A DNA stretch of 54,817 nt, from contig URHT01000008.1 in the NCBI GenBank assembly GCA_900547745.1, forward strand, positions 1-54,817, read 5' to 3'. Source of the DNA: an uncultured Eubacteriales bacterium (GTDB lineage: Bacteria > Bacillota > Clostridia > Oscillospirales > Oscillospiraceae). How positions within the stretch are numbered: position 1 is the first letter of the stretch; each line of letters starts with the position of its first letter. Made by a program: the position numbers and the translations under genes. This document shows positions 49,289-54,817 of the stretch, piece by piece. The notes below the pieces were generated by a model. The model saw nothing but the letters and a program-made list of their open reading frames with translations. It had not been told where the DNA came from and searched no databases.

Positions 49289-49912
49289 ATGAAAGCATTG
49301 CTCATCAACGGAAGTCCCCACGAAAGGGGCTGCACCTACACGGCGCTGGAGGAGCTAGCCCGGACGCTGGAGGCCGAGGGCATCGAAACGGGGATCGTGC
49401 AGGCCGGGGCCCGCACCACCCACGGCTGCATCGCCTGCGGCAAGTGCCGCCAGACAGGCAAATGCGTGTTCGACGATGTGGTGAACGAGACGGCGCCCAA
49501 GCTGCTGGAGGCCGACGCGCTGGTCATCGGCGCGCCGGTGTACTACGCCTCCCCCGCCGGCGGCGCGGTGGCGTTCATGGATCGTCTGTTTTACAGCACC
49601 GGCACCCGGAGTCTGACCATGAAGGTGGGCGCATCGGTGGTGTCCTGCCGCCGGGGCGGCAACACCGCCAGCTTCGACGTGCTGAACAAGTACTTCACCA
49701 TCGCGGGCATGCCCATTGCCAGCAGCCAGTACTGGAATATGGTATACGGCAATACGCCGGAGGAGGTGCGGCAGGACAAGGAGGGCCTGCAGACCATGCG
49801 GACGCTGGGCCGGAACATGGCGTTCCTGATGAAGGCCATCCAGCTGGGGAAGGCGCAGTACGGCCTGCCGGAAAAGGAAAAGCCCATTGTCACCAGCTTT
49901 CACCACGAATAA
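49289..49912 (+). CDS. Flavodoxin-fold NAD(P)H-dependent FMN reductase-like protein
   Basis: A 207-residue flavodoxin-like protein. The FMN phosphate loop NGSPHERGCTYTAL is at 7-20, and a cysteine motif CIACGKCRQTGKC near 48-60 matches the Fe-S or redox cysteines of iron-sulfur flavoproteins. GAPVYYASPAGG near 86 contacts the flavin. Such proteins reduce quinones, metals or nitro compounds in anaerobes. AAGGAGG lies before the ATG at 49289. Confidence 0.88.
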   Translation: MKALLINGSPHERGCTYTALEELARTLEAEGIETGIVQAGARTTHGCIACGKCRQTGKCVFDDVVNETAPKLLEADALVIGAPVYYASPAGGAVAFMDRLFYSTGTRSLTMKVGASVVSCRRGGNTASFDVLNKYFTIAGMPIASSQYWNMVYGNTPEEVRQDKEGLQTMRTLGRNMAFLMKAIQLGKAQYGLPEKEKPIVTSFHHE

Positions 49913-49927
49913 CGCAGAAAAGCAGTG

Positions 49928-49955
49928 TTGCTTTTTCCCGCCGCTGTAGTAGAAT
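49928..49955 (+). promoter_or_regulatory. Promoter of the alpha-hydroxy-acid enzyme gene
   Basis: TTGCTT (49928-49933) and TAGAAT (49950-49955), spacing 16, just after the preceding stop codon. Confidence 0.55.
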
Positions 49956-49985
49956 GGCGGTACTGTCTGCAAACGGAGGTACATC

Positions 49986-51005
49986 ATGACATATCAGGAA
50001 ATTCTCAACAACGCCCGCACCTGCATGGGCCCGTACTGCAAGTCCTGTCCCACCTGCAACGGACTGGCCTGCAAGAACACCGTGCCCGGCCCCGGCGCCA
50101 AGGGCATCGGCACCGGCTTCATCCGCAACTACCAGAAGTGGCAGGAGCTGTGCGTCAACATGGACACCATCTGCGAGAACAAGCCTGTGGACACGTCCTA
50201 CGACTTCTTTGGCAAAAAGGTGGTGCTGCCGGTGTTCGCCGCGCCGGTGGGCGCCATGCAGCTGCACTACGGCGACAAGTATGACGATCTGACCTACAAC
50301 GACATTCTGGTGTCCGCCTGCGCCGATGCAGGCATCGCCGCCTTCACCGGCGACGGCACCAACCCCGCCGTTATCGAGGCGGCCGCGGAGGCGCTGAAGA
50401 AAAACCACGGCTGCGGCGTACCCACGGTGAAGCCCTGGAACATGGCGTTGGTGGAGGAAAAGCTGGCGCTGGTGAAGGCCGCCGACCCCATCGCCGTCGC
50501 CATGGACATCGACGCGGCGGGCCTGCCGTTCCTGAAGAACCTGACGCCCCCCGCCGGCAGCAAGACGGTGGAGGAGCTGCGCCAGATCGCAGAGAGGGCG
50601 GAGAAGCCCTTTATCCTCAAGGGCATCATGACGGTGGCCGGCGCGAAGAAGGCGCTGGAGGCCGGGGCCAGCGGCATCGTGGTCAGCAACCACGGCGGCC
50701 GCGTGCTGGATCAGTGCCCCGCCACGGCGGAGGTGCTGCCCGCCATCGCCGACGCGGTGGGCGGTCGGATGACCATTCTGGTGGACGGCGGCATCCGCAC
50801 CGGCATGGATGTGTTCAAGGCGTTGGCACTGGGCGCGGACGCCGTGCTCATCGGCCGTCCCTTCGTGAACATGGTCTACGGCGGCGGCGCCGAGGGCGTG
50901 CAGGTCTATGTGGACAAGCTGAAGGCCGAGCTGGCCGACACCATGGCCATGTGCGGCGCACACTGTCTGGCAGACATCAAGCGCTCCATGATCTTCGGCT
51001 ATTGA
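49986..51005 (+). CDS. FMN-dependent alpha-hydroxy-acid dehydrogenase family protein with N-terminal Cys cluster
   Basis: A 339-residue TIM-barrel enzyme. FMN-family motifs: VFAAPVGAMQLHY near 81, the active-site SNHGGRVLDQCPATAEVLP near 233-251, and ILVDGGIRTGMDVFKALALGADAVLIGRPF (two parts) near 264-293. The N-terminus has CMGPYCKSCPTCNGLAC (Cys 13, 18, 21, 24, 29), unusual for lactate oxidases and suggesting an Fe-S cluster, as in related clostridial proteins annotated lactate dehydrogenase or isopentenyl-diphosphate isomerase-like. The substrate is unknown. AACGGAGG precedes the ATG. Confidence 0.88.
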   Translation: MTYQEILNNARTCMGPYCKSCPTCNGLACKNTVPGPGAKGIGTGFIRNYQKWQELCVNMDTICENKPVDTSYDFFGKKVVLPVFAAPVGAMQLHYGDKYDDLTYNDILVSACADAGIAAFTGDGTNPAVIEAAAEALKKNHGCGVPTVKPWNMALVEEKLALVKAADPIAVAMDIDAAGLPFLKNLTPPAGSKTVEELRQIAERAEKPFILKGIMTVAGAKKALEAGASGIVVSNHGGRVLDQCPATAEVLPAIADAVGGRMTILVDGGIRTGMDVFKALALGADAVLIGRPFVNMVYGGGAEGVQVYVDKLKAELADTMAMCGAHCLADIKRSMIFGY

Positions 51006-51021
51006 GCGGACACATGAAATG

Positions 51022-51052
51022 AGGAACGGGAGCCTTCGGCTCTCGTTCCTTT
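51022..51052 (+). terminator. Intrinsic terminator after the FMN enzyme gene
   Basis: AGGAACGGGAGCC, loop TTC, complement with one G-U pair, and a short T run. Confidence 0.85.
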
Positions 51053-51067
51053 GTACAGGGAGTTTTT

Positions 51068-52405
51068 ATGTATCGGGATATGACCGGGGGCGGCATCACC
51101 CGCAGTCTGCTGCTTTTCGCGCTGCCCATGATGGCGGGAAGCCTGCTGCAGCAATTATATAATGTGGCGGACACCCTTATCGTGGGGCGGGCGCTGGGAC
51201 GGGACGCACTGGCGGCGGTAGGCTCCGCGTTCACGCTGACGACGTTCCTGACCTCCGTGTTTCTGGGTCTTGCCATGGGCGCGGGGGCGCTGTTCGCTAT
51301 CTGTATCGGACGAGGGGACATGGCGGCGCTGCGCCGCGCCGCTGCGCTGGCACTGTGCCTTATCGGCGCGGTGACGGCGGTGCTGACGGCTCTGGTGTAC
51401 GCCCTGCTCGCCCCCATTCTGCGGTTTTTGCAGGTGCCGGAGACGCTGCGGGGCGACATGGCCGGGTATCTGCGCATCATCTTCGTGGGACTGGCGGCCA
51501 CGTTCCTGTACAACTTCTTCGCCTGCCTGCTGCGGGCGGCGGGCAACTCCGCCGCGCCCCTGTGGTTCCTGGGCGGCGCGGCGCTGCTGAACGTGGGGCT
51601 CGACCTGCTGTTCGTGCTGGTGTGCCGGTGGGGCGTCGCCGGTGCGGCGGCGGCCACCGTCATCGCCCAGTACGCCGCCGGACTGGGCCTGACGGTATAC
51701 GCCCTGCGGCGCTGCCGGGAGCTGCTGCCCCGGCGGACGGACTTCCGGTTTGACCGGCGTATCCTCCGGGAGCTGCTGGATCTGTCGCTTCTCACCTGCG
51801 TGCAGCAGTCGGCCATGAACTTCGGTATCCTGCTGGTGCAGCGGCTGGTGGACAGCTTCGGGCCGGTGGTGATGGCGGCGTTTGCCGCCGCCGTGAAGAT
51901 CGACGCCTTCGCCTATCTGCCGGTGCAGGAGTTCGGCAACGCCTTCTCCACCTTCGCGGCCCAGAACTACGGCGCCGGTCAGCCGGAGCGGCTGCGGCAG
52001 GGGCTGCGGCGGGCCACGGCGGTGAGCGCCGCGTTCTCCTGCGCCGTGGCGGCGCTGGTGGTGTTGTTCGCCCGGCCGTTGATGGGGCTTTTTGTGCAGG
52101 CGGGCGAAACAGAGGTCATCGCCGCCGGTGTCCTCTACCTCCGCATCGAGGGGGCGTTCTACGCCGGGATCGGCTGCCTGTTCCTGCTGTACGGGTTCTA
52201 CCGCGCGGTGCAGCGCCCCGGCATGAGCGTGGTGCTGACGGTCATCTCGCTGGGCACCCGTGTAGCGCTGGCCTACGCGCTGGCGGGGCCGGTGGGTGAG
52301 GCTGGCATCTGGGCGGCCATCCCCATCGGATGGCTGCTGGCGGACATCGCCGGGTACGGCTATTACCTGCGGCACCGGACGGCGCTGCTGACGCCGAAAG
52401 CGTAA
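51068..52405 (+). CDS. MATE family efflux transporter
   Basis: A 445-residue membrane protein with about 12 hydrophobic segments in two MATE halves. Family features: the opening LLLFALPMMAGSLLQQLYNVADTLIVGR at 14-41 (seen in two parts) and the second-half QEFGNAFSTFAAQNYGAG near 290-307. It exports cationic compounds or drugs against Na+ or H+. The ribosome site is weak (GGGAG). It is 16 bases after a terminator, so its own promoter must lie within or before the terminator, or it depends on read-through. Confidence 0.92.
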   Translation: MYRDMTGGGITRSLLLFALPMMAGSLLQQLYNVADTLIVGRALGRDALAAVGSAFTLTTFLTSVFLGLAMGAGALFAICIGRGDMAALRRAAALALCLIGAVTAVLTALVYALLAPILRFLQVPETLRGDMAGYLRIIFVGLAATFLYNFFACLLRAAGNSAAPLWFLGGAALLNVGLDLLFVLVCRWGVAGAAAATVIAQYAAGLGLTVYALRRCRELLPRRTDFRFDRRILRELLDLSLLTCVQQSAMNFGILLVQRLVDSFGPVVMAAFAAAVKIDAFAYLPVQEFGNAFSTFAAQNYGAGQPERLRQGLRRATAVSAAFSCAVAALVVLFARPLMGLFVQAGETEVIAAGVLYLRIEGAFYAGIGCLFLLYGFYRAVQRPGMSVVLTVISLGTRVALAYALAGPVGEAGIWAAIPIGWLLADIAGYGYYLRHRTALLTPKA

Positions 52406-52443
52406 AAAAAGAGATGCATGCCGGGGGCATGCATCTCTTTTTT
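52404..52443. terminator. Bidirectional intrinsic terminator
   Basis: AAAAAAGAGATGCATGC and its perfect complement around a GC-rich loop, between the MATE gene and the convergent HAD gene. Confidence 0.9.
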
Positions 52444-53131
52444 ACAGCAGAGCGGGGATATCCCGGAGATCCTCCACGGTCACGTCCACGCTGCCGTCGG
52501 CAGGGGCCGCGCCGGGACGGCGGTAGTAAACGGTCTTGAGCCCGTACCCTCGGCCACCGGCCATATCGGAGGTCAGGGAGTCGCCGATGATGGCGGCATC
52601 CGCCGGGGAAACAGGCGTCCCGCGCCCTTCGTTGACCTCCCGGAAGGCGGCGTCGAAGAACACCGGCGACGGCTTGGACGCACCGATGCGCTGGGAGATG
52701 AAGAAATAGGCGAAGCAGTCCTTCATGCCCGCCAGCGCCAGCCGGTGCAACTGCTGCTCGTAGGGGCCGTTGCTGGCGGCGGCCAGCGTATACCTGCCGC
52801 GCAGGGCGTCCAGCAGTTCCCGCGCGCCGGCCACGGGGATGGCGCTCTCATGGAGGGCAGCGCGGAAGTACCGCTCGAACGTCGGGCCGTCGAAGTCCAT
52901 GTCCAGCGCGGCGAATACGTTGCTCCAGCGGATCTTCTCCAGCTCAGGGAACGTCAGGGTGCCCTCCTCGATCTGCCGCCACAGCTTGTTGTTCTCCCGG
53001 TGGAACACGTCGTACATCCATGGCTCGTAGGGCCGCAGGCCGAAGTGGGCGAAGCCCTCCTCCATGGTCTGACGGATGTAGGCGTCGAAGTCCAGCAGCG
53101 TATTGTCGATGTCAATCAGGATGAGTTTCAT
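52442..53131 (-). CDS. YjjG family HAD hydrolase (noncanonical pyrimidine nucleotidase-like)
   Basis: A 229-residue HAD-superfamily phosphatase. Motif I DIDNTLLDFDA is at 6-16 (nucleophile Asp and acid Asp), motif II AAASNGPYEQQ near 122, motif III Lys in GASKPSPVFFDAA near 152, and motif IV IIGDSLTSDMAGG near 179. The DNTLLDF start and length fit the YjjG group, which removes phosphate from unusual pyrimidine nucleotides. ATG at 53131 has AGGAGC upstream. Confidence 0.87.
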   Translation of the reverse strand: MKLILIDIDNTLLDFDAYIRQTMEEGFAHFGLRPYEPWMYDVFHRENNKLWRQIEEGTLTFPELEKIRWSNVFAALDMDFDGPTFERYFRAALHESAIPVAGARELLDALRGRYTLAAASNGPYEQQLHRLALAGMKDCFAYFFISQRIGASKPSPVFFDAAFREVNEGRGTPVSPADAAIIGDSLTSDMAGGRGYGLKTVYYRRPGAAPADGSVDVTVEDLRDIPALL

Positions 53132-53158
53132 AGGCGGCTCCTCTCGTTTACTGCGTCC

Positions 53159-53187
53159 AGCATACCACATCCGGCGCGCCGGGGCAA
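53159..53187 (-). promoter_or_regulatory. Promoter of the HAD hydrolase gene
   Basis: TTGCCC (53182-53187) and TATGCT (53159-53164), spacing 17, minus strand; the spacer is a GC-rich palindrome (CCGGCGCGCCGG). Confidence 0.6.
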
Positions 53188-53314
53188 CAGGCAGCGCAAA
53201 ATTTCAAAATACGGCACATGCGAGGGCGAAAAATCCACCGATTTTTCCGTATAGGGATACATTGTGCACAATCCGCCCCGGTTTTTCCGAGGGAAAGTCT
53301 GTTGGTAAATGTGC

Positions 53315-53378
53315 TTGCTTTGCCCTGCGGGTGGTGTTATACTCTGCTCTTGCAGCCCTGTGAAGGCTGTGCTATATT
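53315..53378 (+). promoter_or_regulatory. Two tandem promoters of the second MATE gene
   Basis: P1: TTGCTT (53315-53320), 17 bases, TATACT (53338-53343). P2: TTGCAG (53350-53355), 17 bases, TATATT (53373-53378). Between 53188 and 53314 I see no gene. Confidence 0.65.
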
Positions 53379-53425
53379 GCATATACAGATGATCGATCCG
53401 GTCGCCGGAGGTGAGGAGGTACAGT

Positions 53426-54778
53426 ATGAAGAAAGTCGAAATGACCAGCGGCTCCCTGTGGAAAAATATCCTGCTGTTCAGCCTGCCGCTGATGATGACG
53501 CAGGTGCTGGAGGTGCTGTTCAACCTCAGCGACGTGGCTATCGCCGGCAAGTACGCCTACAACACCTATATCGCGCTGGGCGCGGTGGGCTCCACCACCA
53601 CGCTGGTATCCCTGTTTACCGGGCTGCTCATCGGCATGGGCGCGGGCGTCAACGTGGCCGTGGCCCGCTGGCTGGGCATCGGCGATGACGAGGGCGTGGA
53701 GCGCACCACCCATACCTCCCTGCTGCTCTGTCTGGGCACCGGACTGCTGGTGTGCCTGATCTGCCTGTTCTTTGCCGAGCCGATGCTGCGGCTGCTGAAC
53801 ACCAAGGAGGAGTTCCTCCCCGGCGCGGTGCTGTATATGCGCATCTACGCGCTGGGCCTGCCGGGTATGGGCATCTACAACTGCGGCAACGGCATCCTCA
53901 GCGCCACGGGCGACACCAAGCGTCCGCTGATCTACCTGTCCGTGGCCGGCGTGCTCAACGTCATTCTGAATCTGGTGTTCGTCATCGGGTGCAATATGTC
54001 CGCCGAGGGCGTGGCCATCGCCAGCGCCATCGCCCAGTGGGTGTCCGCCGTCCTGATCTTTGTCCACCTGCTGCGGCGGCAGGACGCCTGCCGCCTGGAC
54101 ATGCGGAAGCTGCGGCTCCACAAGGCGGCAGCCAAGCGCATCCTGATGATCGGCATCCCCTCCGGCCTGCAGAACGCCATCTTCGCCGTGGCCAACCTGT
54201 TCGTGCAGGCGGGCTTGAACTCCTTCGACGAGATCACCGTCTCCGGCGCGGCGGCTGCCGCCAACGCCGACACGCTGGTGTTCAATATGATGGCGGCGTT
54301 CTACACCGCCTGCGCCAGCTTCGTCAGCCGCAACTGGGGCGCGGGCCGCAAGGAGCGCATCCTGAAAAGCTACTTCATCAGCATGCTGTACGCCTTCCTC
54401 ACCGGCGCGATATTCGGCGGCCTGATGCTGCTGTTCGGGCGGCAGTTCCTGGGCCTGTTTGCCGACAAGCCGGAGGTCATTGATGCCGGTATGGATCGTC
54501 TGCGGATCATGGCCTTCTCCTACGGCATCGGCGCGCTGATGGACGCCAGCATCGCCGCCTCCCGGGGCATCGGAAAGAGCATCGCCCCCACCGTCATGGT
54601 CATCATGGGCTCCTGCGTGTTCCGGGTGGTGTGGATCTACACGGTGTTTGCCTACTTCCACACGGTGCCGTCGCTGTACCTGCTGTACATCTTCTCGTGG
54701 GCCATCACCGGCATTGCGGAGTATCTCTACTTCCGGGCCAGCTATAAAAAGAGCATCCTCGCCGCGCAGATGTGGTGA
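53426..54778 (+). CDS. MATE family efflux transporter
   Basis: A 450-residue MATE protein, not closely similar to the one at 51 kb. It begins SLWKNILLFSLPLMMTQVLE and has VLFNLSDVAIAGKY near 36, TGDTKRPLIYLSVAGVLN near 171 and CASFVSRNWGAGRKERI near 298. About 12 membrane segments. GAGGAGG lies 7 bases before the ATG at 53426; an upstream in-frame ATG overlaps that ribosome site. Two promoters precede it. The substrate is unknown. Confidence 0.92.
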   Translation: MKKVEMTSGSLWKNILLFSLPLMMTQVLEVLFNLSDVAIAGKYAYNTYIALGAVGSTTTLVSLFTGLLIGMGAGVNVAVARWLGIGDDEGVERTTHTSLLLCLGTGLLVCLICLFFAEPMLRLLNTKEEFLPGAVLYMRIYALGLPGMGIYNCGNGILSATGDTKRPLIYLSVAGVLNVILNLVFVIGCNMSAEGVAIASAIAQWVSAVLIFVHLLRRQDACRLDMRKLRLHKAAAKRILMIGIPSGLQNAIFAVANLFVQAGLNSFDEITVSGAAAAANADTLVFNMMAAFYTACASFVSRNWGAGRKERILKSYFISMLYAFLTGAIFGGLMLLFGRQFLGLFADKPEVIDAGMDRLRIMAFSYGIGALMDASIAASRGIGKSIAPTVMVIMGSCVFRVVWIYTVFAYFHTVPSLYLLYIFSWAITGIAEYLYFRASYKKSILAAQMW

Positions 54779-54794
54779 AAAAAGAAATAAATAT

Positions 54795-54813
54795 CCCCCG
54801 GCGAAGCCGGGGG
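54795..54813 (+). terminator. Hairpin after the second MATE gene
   Basis: CCCCCGGC-GAA-GCCGGGGG with AATAT before and TATT after, close to the window end. The same 19-base core occurs (in the other orientation) at 5353-5371. Confidence 0.75.
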
Positions 54814-54817
54814 TATT

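Noticed and set aside
1..54817. CRISPR arrays, insertion sequences, phage genes or rRNA.
   Set aside because: No regularly spaced repeats with unique spacers, transposase or integrase motifs, or rRNA sequence were seen; the only long tandem array is the coding LRR repeat.

Overview
The window is a GC-rich, densely coded piece of chromosome from an anaerobic Gram-positive bacterium, most likely a gut member of the Oscillospiraceae (Oscillibacter/Dysosmobacter/Lawsonibacter-like). The reasons are the tig-clpP-clpX-lon-ysxC order, the DUF512-der-plsY order, the TIGR03960/TIGR03936 radical SAM pair, ATP-driven 2-hydroxyacyl-CoA dehydratase genes, a BspA-like leucine-rich repeat surface protein, an anaerobic flavin/Fe-S enoate-reductase-like enzyme, and strong AGGAGG ribosome sites. 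The taxonomic placement is an inference from gene content.

Layout. 1-3145 (minus): a 2-hydroxyacyl-CoA dehydratase operon with a small membrane protein and the start of the activating ATPase, cut by the left edge. 3358-3803: a His-rich peptide and a CooT-like nickel protein. 3854-5280 (minus): guanine deaminase behind a purine riboswitch. 5390-8875 (minus): a secreted CHAP/LRR/Fn3 protein. 9148-13533: an old-yellow-enzyme-type oxidoreductase, a PduL phosphotransacylase, a small membrane protein and a LysR regulator. 13667-15776: xpt-guaA purine salvage. 16242-20475: DUF512 radical SAM, der, plsY and a DMT exporter. 20528-21060: a divergent pair of a 59-residue protein and an XRE regulator around interleaved promoters. 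21116-27544 (minus): ysxC, lon, clpX, clpP, tig. 27645-31838 (minus): phosphoesterase, dipeptidase, yraN, rnhB, ylqF, rplS. 32060-36051 (minus): two radical SAM-associated genes, an M50 protease and an M23 peptidase. 36179: tRNA-Pro(CGG). 36436-37802: a zinc-ribbon protein coupled to a radical SAM/SPASM enzyme. 38172-41194: purine permease, B3/B4 protein, methyltransferase. 41235-46358: isocitrate dehydrogenase and aconitase-type hydratase divergent from citrate synthase. 46674-48715 (minus): proA, proB. 48899-54778: DUF2325 protein, flavodoxin-like protein, FMN alpha-hydroxyacid enzyme, two MATE transporters and a HAD phosphatase.

Genes that work together: citrate synthase, hydratase and isocitrate dehydrogenase form the oxidative half-TCA route to 2-oxoglutarate (glutamate), which proBA next door would turn into proline. 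guaD, xpt, guaA and the NCS2 permease handle purine uptake, salvage and breakdown; only guaD carries a visible purine aptamer. The ClpXP/Lon/trigger-factor block and the ribosome-biogenesis GTPases (Der, YsxC, YlqF) are housekeeping.

The parts most worth a second look are the guaD riboswitch, the interleaved promoters at 20.7 kb, the repeat-controlled zinc-ribbon/radical SAM pair, and the perfect palindrome at the start of the DUF2325 transcript. I saw no CRISPR array, insertion sequence, phage or rRNA gene.
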